Assembly: GCA_036872755.1 (NCBI GenBank)
Contig: JAVHNS010000013.1
Span: 744,001-808,000 of the forward strand
Direction: 5' to 3'
DNA from: Orbilia blumenaviensis
Taxonomy: Eukaryota; Ascomycota; Orbiliomycetes; Orbiliales; Orbiliaceae
Length of the DNA stretch: 64,000 nucleotides
Part shown: piece by piece, positions 24,496-38,815 of the stretch
Position numbering within the stretch: the stretch's first letter is position 1
Layout: each line of letters starts with the position of its first letter
Program-made: the position numbers and the translations under genes
Notes under the pieces: generated by a model
Databases searched by the model: none
What the model was told of the DNA's origin: nothing
What the model saw: only the letters and a program-made list of their open reading frames with translations

Positions 24496-25800
24496 ATGTC
24501 GCCTCCTAGTTCTTTATCAGCTATCACGCTTGTTATTTGCATATTCTTTACTCTGGTCTCCAGCCAAGGGTGGGCAGATGCTATAACTCAAGCCGGTATG
24601 GAGCAAAGTAGAAAGATTCTCGGTGAGCAAGCTTCTATGAAGCTAGAAGAACTTCGGGCGGCTCAAGCTTTACGAAGGGAGTCTCAAGCCGACCCCCGAA
24701 TTCCAGAAGACGCACCAGATACGGAATACAGCTCTCTCATAATCTCCCAACAAGTATGGGACATCTTCGAAGAATCGATGGGGGTGGAGAGTCCGACTAA
24801 TAGCAGCACGATTGGCAATAGTCCCGTCCCAGTGCTCATGGTGGGGGCTAGGACTATTACTGAGCTTCTTAGCGAAGTCGAACTTATCATTTCCTTCATG
24901 AAGAGAATCGATGCTTCACCAGATAGGAAAGGGAAAGGCGTGGACCCCCCATTTTTAACGGTCGTTCAACAGTTTTATGTAGCCCTCCAGCCAATATACA
25001 ACTTTATCCCTGATGTACTCGATAAAAACGGTAACGAAGTCCCATCAATAGTTGGAAAGGGCCTCCTCATAGATCCTTCCTGGAAGCGGAATCCACTTTT
25101 TGTTAAGGCGCAACTACGAAAGCTACTCGCCTACGACGAAGTGGCTCCGAATACAATTTTAGTTTCCGATGAGGTACTACTAAAAGCTATTTACACAATC
25201 GGTGTTCGTACATGGGGCCCTCTGATCAGCTGTAGTAGGCGGCTTCTGAACCTCGTTGAAAATGTTTGGACTAACGACACTTCCACAAAGTGGCTTGATT
25301 TCGCGGCCTCAACCCCAAAGCCATCACTGGAAGAGTTCAAAAGGCAAAATTCAGATTATGCTACATGGTTTGTGCAAAGATATGTAAACAACTATCATTC
25401 TCTTCCTTTACAACCTTTCGATAAGGACGGGGTTCTGGTCAGGGAGCCACTAAAATCCTGGGCAACGGCTACCGAACTGAAGTCGTCTATGTACGGCGCT
25501 GTTTTAGCGCTACTGAATAGGATTACGACGGCAAACGTACCCATGATGATCGAGGCCCTCTTCGATATAGTTTTGGCCGCAAATATATTTTTGGGAAGGA
25601 GGGCGATGTTTCCAGATGATGAATTTGCGATTCCATGGGATGCAGTCCCATTAACGAGGGATACGGACGCAATTGCATGGCTAGAACAGTATCCAGAGAC
25701 GGCCTTTCCTGGTGCTAAGCGGCGTGGTTCATTATTCATTCCATCACCATCGGATTTCAAACTGCCGCAGGTACAGCCTGATGCCGATGCATTAGTCTAA
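24496..25800 (+). CDS. Predicted secreted protein of unknown function, 434 aa
   Basis: A single exon with a clear N-terminal signal peptide (hydrophobic core ITLVICIFFTLVSSQG). I do not recognise a family. After a charged Glu/Arg/Ala-rich segment (about residues 45-75) the sequence is globular in character, with regular hydrophobic patterning and many conserved-looking Trp and Pro (DPSWKRNPLFVKAQLRKLL, GVRTWGPLISCSRRLLNLVE, FAIPWDAVPLTRDTDAIAWL). Only one cysteine lies in the mature part, so it is not a small cysteine-rich effector. There is no second membrane segment or GPI-like tail. It lies about 1.8 kb from the end of a second unrecognised secreted protein. A shared process is only a suggestion from proximity. 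Confidence 0.7.
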   Translation: MSPPSSLSAITLVICIFFTLVSSQGWADAITQAGMEQSRKILGEQASMKLEELRAAQALRRESQADPRIPEDAPDTEYSSLIISQQVWDIFEESMGVESPTNSSTIGNSPVPVLMVGARTITELLSEVELIISFMKRIDASPDRKGKGVDPPFLTVVQQFYVALQPIYNFIPDVLDKNGNEVPSIVGKGLLIDPSWKRNPLFVKAQLRKLLAYDEVAPNTILVSDEVLLKAIYTIGVRTWGPLISCSRRLLNLVENVWTNDTSTKWLDFAASTPKPSLEEFKRQNSDYATWFVQRYVNNYHSLPLQPFDKDGVLVREPLKSWATATELKSSMYGAVLALLNRITTANVPMMIEALFDIVLAANIFLGRRAMFPDDEFAIPWDAVPLTRDTDAIAWLEQYPETAFPGAKRRGSLFIPSPSDFKLPQVQPDADALV

Positions 25801-26087
25801 TTATATAAGTTTTGCACGAGACCAGTTTTCCACCCGAGTCGTTTTTTATAGAAAACGGCTTCAGTAACAATATAGGTATTGGTGGGAATAATGGTAATAT
25901 TTCACTAATAATGGCTCTTGAACAACGTAGTATCAATGAGAAGCGCAATCTCAGGGTTGCTAAACCAAAGTCAAAGACTGAAATATGAACTGGTCTAAGG
26001 GCCACTCGAAAACCATAATACGTCCTGAGCAACGTCGTGGCGTGTCTGTAGATTCTTGACAGTTCCTTTTCCTTCCTTTTCACCCCT

Positions 26088-27157
26088 TTAGATCTTAAGG
26101 TCTGGCATCCGTCCCATGCCCTTGGCCCTCTCATTATCCCCATTCCTTGCCCTTCTTCCTTCGACGTGGTCCCTAATAGCCTTTAAAACCCAGCTATCTT
26201 GCCATCTGCTTGGCACTGGCTTGTACGCCACTTTGACTGTTCCCACTGTCTGCGCCCATTCACCGCTGACCGCTTTAGTTCCTTTGATATCTCCCCATGA
26301 CCCAGCACGGTTCATCATAGGTTGCTCAATACTTCCAAGATGTTGAACCCCTGGAGGAGGTTGAATCTTCCCATCTGGATGTACTGGGCTTGCTGTCTTC
26401 CTTGATGACGGGGTATTATATGCTGTGGCTTCGGTCACTGCACCACCGTCCCTTGTAGGTATTTCTGGTTGAGTAATGGCATCAGTGAGATCCACTGGAG
26501 GGTCTTGGGTGCACCAATAGTAGATATCCCAGTCATTTTCGTCAAGGAAAGCGTCATATTCTCGCATCTGGTCAACTGTCATCTTCGACAAGTTTTCGTC
26601 CGCGAATGTCGACAGCAACAGATCTGTTTCCAGAATACCTCTTTTACGGGACTGGTCTAACAAGATCGAATCACAATGTTAATAATTAAACAGTTTGAGA
26701 TAAATGTGAAAGGAAAAGAGTTAAGAAGACTGAACATACAAACCAATCTTGCTCTCATTGTCCTCTCATCTTCTCCAACCCTCTTAATCGGTTCAGCGAT
26801 AAACTTTGCCCATTCGCTTTCCGAAGGATCTTTGACGCCATGGCCCGATCTAATGGAGCCGCTGACCTCCCCTTCCTTGCCAGTCGTTGGGAACTTCGAT
26901 CCACTTGTATAGCTTGGATCTACGGTACCAACGAATTCCGGTGGTGGCGGTGCCTTCCCAACTGATGGGAATTCGGTCGTTAATGTGGAGTTCACGTTCG
27001 GGACATGTGGTTGGTTTGGGGTTTTAGGGTTGTTATTCGATGGTATATCGGACCGGTTTGGGAGCGCAATCCGAGAAGTCGTAGAGAATTGTGTAATGAG
27101 CGCCGGCGCCAGACGCCTTGAGGGTACGGCACGTGCTAAAGTTCGAATTGGTAGCAT
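26088..27157 (-). CDS. SDH5: Succinate dehydrogenase assembly factor 2 (Sdh5), mitochondrial
   Basis: Exons 26740-27157 and 26088-26656 encode 328 residues. The start at 27157 opens on an Arg/Ala-rich mitochondrial targeting sequence ([18 protein letters not shown]). The SDHAF2 core follows around residues 125-190: [32 protein letters not shown] and [15 protein letters not shown]. This core promotes covalent attachment of FAD to Sdh1 in the matrix. The donor GTATGT at 26739 is preferred over the nearer GTTTGT because only it restores VYQSRKRG in frame. About 120 residues follow the core ([22 protein letters not shown] and a basic tail ending GRMPDLKI), much longer than the yeast protein. An in-frame upstream start within the T29 tract complement is rejected. 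Confidence 0.9.
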
Positions 27158-27645
27158 TGTGTGATGTCTTCCGGGAGGTATAGACAGTTCAATTCTTCTG
27201 TGTTTTTTTTTTTTTTTTTTTTTTTTTTTTTGTTTCAGCAATATCGAGGGTATGTGTAATGGAAATACAGTAGGTTCTATTTGTCAATTGTCGGCATCCA
27301 AAAAAAAGTGCCTAACTAGTCGGCAAGTCTCCGCAGCCAAAAACGGGATGAGCGAAACATGAGGTCATGCTGCCGCGGATTGCAGGGATCATGGGCCTCA
27401 GATTACCACAACAACGCAGACTCTGAACCATATTCCGAACGATGTAGCTACCTACCTTGGCACTTACCGTACTTATCTAGGTACGTAGTACTTACTAGTC
27501 ATAGAATTCCAAAGTACGTAGACTTGAAAGTACAAGTTATGTCTTCTATAGGCTTATTTGTACTGTGTGGCTTTAGCATATCAATTATATTCAAATGTAA
27601 TCCAATGGAGCTAGTTGTAGGACGTCCATAGTGACATCTTGAAGA
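27158..27645. other. Intergenic region with a 29-base poly-T tract
   Basis: About 490 bases. A pure T run occupies 27203-27231, immediately upstream of SDH5 (poly-A on the SDH5 sense strand). No coding region is seen in the rest. Confidence 0.55.
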
Positions 27646-30600
27646 CTATTCAAGTGGGGGCTCCCCTCCGAAGGTTCCAAACTCCGGATCCCGTTCGATC
27701 TGCGCTAACCTGTCTATGTTACGAGCAACGTTCTCCGCTGACAAATACAACCATACATCGAATCGGATTGACAGGTCAGCCAACTGTCTATCATAGACTC
27801 TCTTCCATCTCTCCAAAGTATATTTATTCCGTGCCCACTTGTACCGCAGCGTCCCGAGACTATCATCAAGTGATTGCAACAGTTTTGTCAACTCAGTGAT
27901 CTCCCGAGCGAGTTCGAGTTGTCGGGATAGAGACAGGCCATTCACTTGCGCTTTTGACTTTGCTGTTTCCAAACCCTTAGCGGCCTTAGACCTTTGCAGC
28001 TCTACTGCTGTATACGCCTTTTGTACTCTGCCCTGAACTTCCAAATATGCAGGTACCTGGGCATCTATCCGCTCTTGATAAAAATCAAACCAATTTGTCT
28101 GTATGTCACGATAGAGTTCATTATAGGTTTGGTCTATAAGCGCCCAGGCCGGATCTGCCCAAGTGGTTGGAAAGGATCGCAAATTCCCCAAAATAGGAGT
28201 TCCGTATCGTCGCCAAGCGTCATATAATTCCTGAGGTCTGACGCGACTATTCGGAAATTCCCCAACGGGAGGGAGTTCCTCTTCCCGCTCTTGCCTTTCT
28301 GCCCACTCTGGCTCCAATTCCATGACTCCGTTTCGGCGCATGGGATCTAATCTATCAAATAAAGTGGGGAAGTGGACACCTTCTTCCTCAACGCCCTCGC
28401 TAATCCCGCCTGGTGCATAATTAAGCAATCGCTTCAATCAGTAAATTCCTTCAGATATAGTTTGATTTATCAAAGCTCCATAATTACCTTCATATGGGTT
28501 CGGGTGGAGGGGCCCCCCTGGTTGTAGTTTGACTTTATATTTGTCGTCTCCTCTACGGGGTGGGACCCAAGGCACATAGGGCTGCCCAAGATTTGTGGAA
28601 GGGAATGGCACATTCAGTTGTGCTCTCCTACCAAAGGCCCTATCTAACCGGTTAAGTTGAGCATGTTCGTCCGTCGCATAGGCCGGATTAGTGTCGGTTT
28701 CATCGAAAAGGGTCGGGGAGGTCGGCGGCATAAGCCTCCCCTCAGTCAAAATCCTACGGGAAGGTATTTGATTGTTTCCAGCTAGCTCCGGTAAGTTACC
28801 ATATAACTGGTTAAAAGTGCCCTGGGGCGCTTGGTCGGGGATAATGAAAGAATTAAACCCAAAGTCGTTTGGATTAGGATCATTATTAATATTCGGTATC
28901 TGATTATTAACTTGCGTATCTAGTGGACGATCCCCTGTAGCGGGCAACTCTGGAGCCTCTAGATTTTCATTTTGTGCAAAGGGTCCGGGTCCCGGTTGGG
29001 GTTGATTTTGTGATCCTACGTTCTGGGAAACTGTGAGGTCAATACCCCCGACATTCTGAGGCGCCAGATTCTGGTTAGTATGGGCTAGTTCTGGAATCAT
29101 CTCAGAAACTGATCGGCCTGTATTAGACGCAGTCCCGGGGATCGTGCCTAGCAGCGCTGGAATATCATCTTGACCCGATCTCGCCGCAGGGAACATGTTT
29201 TGTAAGGTTGGGGGCAATATAATCTGGCTAGGCGCGGAGTCTCGCATCACGCCCTGTTCAACTAGCGGTACTAGATTCTGACGAGTTCCTGGCCCTGGTA
29301 CATCACTCCGTGAGCCCTGTGAGATAGGATTTTGACTAGTTCGAGAGATCATATTCTGAGGGTTCTGTGACAAAATATTTTGGAGAGATTGGGGTTCCTG
29401 AGATGGGCGACTTTGGCTACTGCGAGAGAGGGCGTTCTGTAAGTTTTGCTGGAGCCAATTCGGTGGTGGGCCGTTTTGAGTGCCCTGCGACCTAGAATTC
29501 TGGGGGTCTGCAGGTAGAATCCTCCCTTCACCTAGAGGCAGGGGCCTCCCTGAGCCTTGAGTCAATATCCTGCCCGAGCCTTGAGGTGGCATAACCTGCT
29601 GGTTGATTGGTTGTCCTTTTAGATTTCCACGGTTATACATGATTGGCTGCATCATTTCGTAGAACGGCTGCTGTATCACGGGTCGATCTCCAGTCTGCTG
29701 TAGGCGAGTCCCGGGCTCCGGCTGTACTGGTCGCACCTGTGACAATCCTGGCCCTGGTTGCTGCTCTAATCTTTGTGGTATTAGTGCAGACTGGTTGGGT
29801 CGCTGCTGGGAGTACTGCTGTTGAGACGGACCGCCACCCTGCCCTTGAAGCATATTTCCTTGGTTTGTCAACTCTGGTATTATCTCATCTGCTCCGGCTC
29901 TCAGGTCAAAGCCCTGTCCCTGCCCCCGCTCCGGCCGCTGCTGCTGTCTTGGATTTTGTGCAATCAATGTATTCCCTACTTGTGTTCTTCCAGATCCTAC
30001 TCCAGTACTCGGCAAACCGCTTTCATTCTGACCGCGAATGCTATTGCCGCTCATGGGGCCAGGGCTCTTCTCATCATTTGGTCCTGGTATCGAACTCATG
30101 GGGTTTTGGTCCACTCCCGGCCGAGGCTTATAGCTGAAGTTCAGGGTTCTTCCTGGCATGGTTGGGACCATCTGTACATTTCCTCCGCCCCCGCGCGTTT
30201 CCTGTTGGCCTGCGGTATTTGCACTGGTATCTTGGCTTGCTGGATTCACAGGATTATTGATGCCCAGAGCGCCCCACGGAATTCGAACAATATTGCCCTC
30301 TTGCGGGCCACTTCGTGGAGCCTGGTTTACGAGACCTGCTCTTTCATTCCGTGGCCTTACATACCTTATCTCCGCAATGCTCTGCAGTGCAACCCTCAAG
30401 TTCGAAATAGCCGGTTCGGCTTGATTATTCTCCAAGCTTTGCGCAAGAACAGCCACTGTCTTCTGACCAGGAACCCTGATTGTTAAACGGCGAGCAACGC
30501 TATAAGTTCCATCGCTGTTTTCCTCCCACACTACTACTTCTCCTTCACTGTCTGGGACCTCTGATCCGATGACCCATACCCAATCCCTCGATGTATCATC

Positions 30601-31150
30601 AATCTCTTGAAACGACTGATATTCATTCAGGTTCACCCCGTTAAGGAGATTTAAATCAGTATTTGAAACGCCGCGGTAAGCGGGTAGTCCTCCCTCCCGG
30701 TTTGGTACAATCTGTTTGAATTTAAGGATGATGAACTGATTTGTCCCCGTGATCTCGCAGTCATTCGACTTATATAGCATCAGAGCGGCTATGTTATGGC
30801 CTGACATCGCAGGGCCGTATCTCGAATTGACGGGAACCCCACCAGGCGGTGCAGCACCATTAATGATACCGAGTCCTTGCAGCTACAGAACAAAATATAT
30901 CTTCAGCCTTCAACCTTTTTATATAAAACTCCCGGCTTAACTTTTGTCAGTTAGAATAAAAACTTACGTGTTCAGTTGAGCCCCCAATATTTCTCTTTGT
31001 GGGAATGCATCGGTTCACATACGACGTCCCCCTCCAGTCCGGCATCCATCCGCGCTGAAAAGCCTCAGGCGCCTGGCCGGTGTAAACCTCACCTATGTAA
31101 TATGCATGAGTTGTCGAAAGAGATAGAAGGCCGAATAATAGTATCTGCAT
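27646..31150 (-). CDS. Large predicted secreted Q/N/P/G-rich protein, 1113 aa, unknown function
   Basis: Exons 30968-31150, 28488-30882 and 27646-28409 give 1113 residues. An apparent in-frame stop (TGA, 28438-28440) lies inside a normal 78-base intron (28410-28487, GTAATT...CACCAG), so this is one gene, not two. A signal peptide is present (MQILLFGLLSLSTTHA). Residues about 17-210 are a globular N-terminal domain (YYIGEVYTGQAPEAFQRGW, NDCEITGTNQF, DWVWVIGSEVPDSEGEVVVW). The central 550 residues are low complexity, rich in Gln, Asn, Pro, Ser and Gly, with loose repeats such as LQNxLSQNPQN and GRxLPxGEGR. The C-terminal 250 residues are charged and helical, with a coiled coil (AVELQRSKAAKGLETAKSKA, ELAREITELTKLLQSL). 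I recognise no family. A wall-associated or extracellular matrix protein is one possibility. Confidence 0.72.
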
Positions 31151-32118
31151 GGTATGAAGCGACAAGGAAGAGACATCAATCTTCGCAAATGGAACCATAC
31201 TTCCAACTGGCATGCCGGAGTTACTACAAGCCAGTGATTTTATCGATGTCGATACTCTGGAGTAAGAACCCACATGCTGGAATAAGCATGTGGCAGATTC
31301 AATATATCATGAACTCCATGCTCGCTACACTTTGCGTCGTTTGTTAGCCACACAGTCGACATATGCGCCGATTTAGAGATTTGAGTTTTACAGCCCTGTG
31401 ATCAAATCTGCCAGCCTTTCTTACGATTAAATATTGCTTGGGTCCACCCTAAGGGAATTTGAGGAAATATCAACCTAGTCAGGCCGCACAATTAAAAAAC
31501 AAAAACATCTGTAAACATTATGTTTTGTTGTATGTCAAATTGACGTCAGCGCAATATTATATTCATGGTTGACAAAGGAAGGCAACACATGTGTCGTTAA
31601 AATGCAACAACAGGCATATCTTACGCAGCTTTTCTCGCTTTGCGCTTAGCGCCACTATCCGAACTACTATTTCAGGCTTAAGCTTATTCAACGCCATGTT
31701 CTTTGACTTATGTGTTAACTTATCGTGATGAAATCTAGGCACTTTTTATGTACGTGCTAAGAAAATTGATCTGATGTCGCAATCTCAACTTCATTCCCGC
31801 CTTGTATTCCAGTCCTATCTATAACTAAAACCTCGAAATAGAAACAAAAGGATAAGTAGCGAGGGTCGATTATCTCTAATAACAAATATATGGCCAAACC
31901 CGCTATCAGGCCATCAAAAAAAAGACATTTTCCCACCCTGACCCGACCCATTCACAGCACAACCACCATGTCAACAAATTAAACGGAAGACACTTGAGCA
32001 TCGAAAACAAAGCGAACTGAAACGAAGGCAATCAAAAAAAACTCCAGAGCATGCCATGCAAGCTTTTCTATCCCATAAAAGAAATCATCCCCATCGAGTC
32101 GCAAAGTCTCACCTTTTT
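31151..32118. other. Gene-free region between the secreted protein gene and SNF1
   Basis: About 970 bases with no supported gene. It includes the promoter of the secreted protein gene and the 3' region of SNF1. Short frames lack motifs. Confidence 0.5.
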
Positions 32119-34764
<2,646 letters not shown>

Positions 34765-36073
34765 TGCGGACGGTGAAAGTGGTATCTTCTATCAACAGGT
34801 ACACGGATTGTTAACTAAAGAAAGTAAATGGTCGTTTGGCCGTGTGTGATGCCGATAGGAAGAGAGGGAGACGAGGGGACGAGGAGAGGTGGGGAGTTCT
34901 AGGGTGGGAGTTGTTGGGAATGGTGACGTCGTGTTGCGTGTTAGTTTAGCAGTAAACTAGCAGTCGGGAGTAGTACTAAAGAGTTGAAATTAAATCGAAT
35001 CAATGAAAAGGGTATCACGAATGAACGAAAGCCAGAAATCAGGGGCCATAGAAAGCGAAGTCATGGGCGTGTGAAAAAGGACAGACGACGAAAGTATCGT
35101 GATGGTGGCTTTGCGAGGAAAGCGGAAGAAATTGTGGTGTTTCGAGAGATATAATCGATTCGGACCAAAGTGGGGGATTTCGGTGTGAACGTGAACGGCA
35201 CCAAAAGAGGGGCGCCAACAACCTCGAACAGGCCCTCCCATGTCGACCACCACAAACGTACAAACTAACGACACCATCATCTGCAGTGCAGAACGTTCCA
35301 TCGAATAGACCGGCGAGCTTCATCACGGCTGCATCTGCTAGCTTCGGTGCGGCAGCGAGCCAGCTTGGGGTTCTACCGACGCTATCGACAATCTAGCCCA
35401 ATACGGATGGCATCCGGAGGAGTTCTCGACAGCTCCAACGGTTAGTAATGCAATTGTTCCTAGCATCTGCCGCTAGGTGATAACACGACAAATTTTTAGT
35501 GTCGCAAACACCACGGTTTTTGAGCTTTGTCGGCTGGCTCGGAAAATAGCATATCGCGGTTGGGAAGCCCTGAACGGAACCTGTTCGGAGAATTGGGCCG
35601 AGTCGGTCAGGCAAGAACCCGGTCTCGTATTCGGCGCCCTCTCGTGCAGTCCCCTCGCTGCATTGGAACCCATTATACCAGGCGATGCGGCTGCATCATC
35701 GCTATATCAGACTAGCCCCATTGGATGATATACGGTGCTAGTAGCCATTGCGTGGGATGTCATATCAAACGAGCAAGTTCAACCGTGGTAGTGTCTTGTG
35801 TAATTCAGTATAGGCTCACCTTTAATTACCGGTGCAGGACGACGACCAATTCGTAACCAGTACGGTATTGCGATATAGACGCCGGTGATAAGAAAGCAGT
35901 TAGTAGTATGTACAATTTCTAGACCTCGAGAGCGGATATCTGGTAGGGCTCTCCGATATGCCGTAAATGCTGGCAAAGTCCTGAGCGAAACCTCCTCGAC
36001 AACTAGGCAATGATAACGATATATATAACCCCCGATGACATAGCCTAGTCAATAACATTATCAAGATGCATCA
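34765..36073. other. Gene-free region upstream of SNF1
   Basis: About 1.3 kb. The part adjacent to SNF1 (34850-34930) is GA-rich, typical of a 5' leader. Open frames at 34990-35326 and 35473-35728 overlap each other on opposite strands and have no motifs. Confidence 0.5.
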
Positions 36074-36815
36074 TTACCTATCCGCCTTATCTCCTGCCTG
36101 TGGCGCCCAGGCCGCTGGCTGGAACTCCTCTCCTGGCCCTGATGGTCTTCCCGTCTCTCTCTTCTCCCTTTCGACCCTCAGTCTTTCCTCCATGTCCTGT
36201 ACTGTAGTTTCTTTCCCTGCCCTCACAGTCACCGTCTCCCTTTCCTTTTGCACAATCTTTCCAATCAAGCTGCCATCAGAAGCTTCTGTTGCCCTTGCGC
36301 TAGCCTCCAGCTTCCTAACTTCCTTCTCGCCAGGCTTTTTCAATAATGTACCAGCCCTCGCCCACCTCTCGTCGGCTAACTTCGCCCGCTGAACCATGAT
36401 TGCTCGTCTTGTAACCTCATCTTCCAATTCCTGAATACTCGGTGGCTCTACCCGTGTAGCTCTGAGCCATTGATGCCATTGTGCTGTAGTATCCCAAGAA
36501 TAATCAGTATCTGATCTTTCCACGTAGCAAGGTGCTAGGTATTTAGGATGGGAGGGGGACAAAATACATACGATCGACCTTAAACTCCGAATAATTGGCC
36601 AAACTATGCACTCCTCCTCTGAAATCCATGATCCTTCTCGGTCTATACGCAACCAATCTATCCCGAAATTCCCAGAAGGTATTTCCCTCCAAGTCCATCC
36701 CAATAAAGTACCGCCGACGCCATGGGAATCGGATGGCCTTCCACCGGAGCCAGAGTTGTTTGAATGGCTTGGTTGTAGGGAGGATGTAGCGTGATACGGA
36801 GGCCGGAGCAGACAT
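36074..36815 (-). CDS. Complex I assembly factor, NDUFAF2/mimitin (B17.2-like)
   Basis: Exons 36572-36815 and 36074-36483 encode 217 residues. The NDUFA12/B17.2-like fold is in the N-terminal half: LWLRWKAIRFPWRRRYFIGM, DLEGNTFWEFRD, RRIMDF and, across the splice, QWHQWLRATRVEPPS. In this family the assembly-factor branch binds complex I intermediates in the mitochondrial matrix and is released before the paralogue NDUFA12 joins. The C-terminal half is charged and helical, with a Lys/Glu/Arg-rich stretch (EKEVRKLEASARATE, DMEERLRVEREKRETG). This long tail fits the assembly factor rather than the short structural subunit. Confidence 0.82.
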
Positions 36816-38815
36816 CTTCTTCCACCCTATACTTTGATCTGAATGGTATAGGATAACCTGGTGGGTGCCTCGTGCGCTGGATCAGGTAGCTATCGCATGT
36901 CGCGGCGAGGCAGCATGTCGACGCGGGTTTGGGAAGTATTTGATACACAACACAATTACGATTTTATTTTGTTTGTCTTCGAAGAATTGCCATTTCCAAA
37001 CATATGTCGACAACGCACCTTCTTGTTTCATTTTGATCTGGGACCAAGACTACATTTTGATCATGCTGCAGCTGGTTATATTCGGGAACCTACAAGGGAA
37101 TGACTGAATAGAGAGTCTGAGAGAATAAAAAGAACAGGGGCTAAACCCTGGAGATCATTGATAATCAAAATTACGAGCTATACTAATATTAGGCAACAGC
37201 CTCGAAAACTAACATTGGGCACGCAATATGAGCAGAGTGTTAAATGCTCTAAAGAATTCTATAGTGCTATAGCATTGGTGTAGTCATAGGTATACAATTA
37301 TATAAATTCCGATGGTTCCGACAATCAAATCTCCAATTCTCCCAGGGCGAAATCCGAAATCAGTATTCATATTAGAACTAACGAGCCGTATCTTCGGAGC
37401 CAGAAACAAGATAGTGAAAAAAGGTCTGAGCTCTATAGATAATAGGGCCACCTTTGTTTGGTGCTGGAAGCAAGACCTGTCATGGTTACTCGTTTTTATT
37501 CGTTCATAAGTGCTTTTTATTTGTACCTATTTTAAGTACTCCTTATTTGTAAATTAGTTAGTTATAGTTACTATTTTTAAAATCGTGAAAAGGGATCTCA
37601 AACATCATCTTATTAGATTTGCTAAGGCCCCATTGATGATACCGTATTTACGCAAGTAAGCCTACAGTATCGAGAATCAGTGCTTTGTATGTACATGACC
37701 ATTACTTTGGTAGGTTGACGAAGCAGGGATAGCAACCGCTTGATTTAAATACCGTTGAAAGGCCGCGCACAAAAGTGTGACTCGACCAAGCCCGAGGTTG
37801 CGTGACGGGAACAAGTCGTAAAAGACTGACAAGAACGTGTTTGTGTAGCTATCTCAGGCAAGAACAGACCGGTAAAAGGTTGATAGCAGCTTAATATATG
37901 CATGCTAACAGCTTAATATATGCATATTAACAAGGATTTTGTGTCTCTGCCAAATTAAGGAGAAATAAGGTTGTTGGTTTACTTATCTACCGTGCCAGAG
38001 CCAGAGTGCGCGAGCTGTTTTGGGACCATGATATGACTATATCCGGGACCCTTGCCACAGGGGACCTGCAACAGCCGTAACATTATTTCGTAGTATAGTT
38101 CGTGGATATAATGGTTTTGTTAAACTTCGAGAAACAAATAGCAGAGAGCACGTGATCCTGCTTATGTAATTACGTGTAACATCGACGCTTATAAGACCAC
38201 GGAGCAAGCATAACTTAGCTCCGACCCCCATCGAATTTATTCTTTACTGCGTCATATACGCGCTGTTTCGTAAACGATATAAGTAACAGGTTTATTAAGT
38301 TTAAGTTTAACTAAATTGCCTAAAAGTGGAATGCAATTAGTGCTTAAAATCAGCATTGACTTTTTTATTAAGACCATAATTTATTTATATAGGAGAAGTT
38401 GGAATCAGTGCCTGATTCCAGCAACGCATACCTCGTAGATTTCATGCCAGTGGCAGTGGTTTAACTGTTACTGTCTTCAACTTCAACTTTCACCTACTGT
38501 TCCTTGATGCCTATACCAAGCGACCAGCAACATCGCATGCATGGTGTGTTGGCTGACGAGGCTTAACAGTTCTCCTATCTGACAATGGCCTTGTAGTACC
38601 CTCCTGCATATCTGGAAGGATCCCTCACTAATTATCAACAAGGCTGAACTGCAATCCTTCGTTTAAACAGCCAGCATCCCCACCCCTGATTCTCCAGTGC
38701 GATGGTTTTCAGTTTAAGCAATCGATCATCGTCTTGTAAAAATTCAGAAAACCGCAACTTCTCCTGCGATACATTGACTTGACCCAGAAAAGCAAAAGAA
38801 ACACAACCGCCCATA
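36816..38815. other. AT-rich gene-free region before the NLR
   Basis: Two kb without a supported gene, flanking the immune-receptor-like locus. It contains a 22-base tandem duplication (37887-37930) and many stop-rich short frames. The last 350 bases are more balanced in composition and probably carry the NLR promoter. Confidence 0.5.
37887..37930. repeat. 22-base tandem duplication
   Basis: Two adjacent copies of a 22-base unit beginning CAGCTTAATATATGCAT at 37887 and 37909, differing only in the last few bases. It lies in AT-rich non-coding DNA. No function is evident. Confidence 0.7.

Noticed and set aside
27646..28440. Separate gene of about 263 residues starting just after the TGA at 28438
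   Set aside because: It would need a TTG start and is in the same frame as the upstream ORF. A phase-consistent intron at 28410-28487 removes the stop, so both belong to one gene.
34990..35326. Open frames upstream of SNF1
   Set aside because: They overlap each other in different frames and have no family features; SNF1 leader or promoter is a better explanation.
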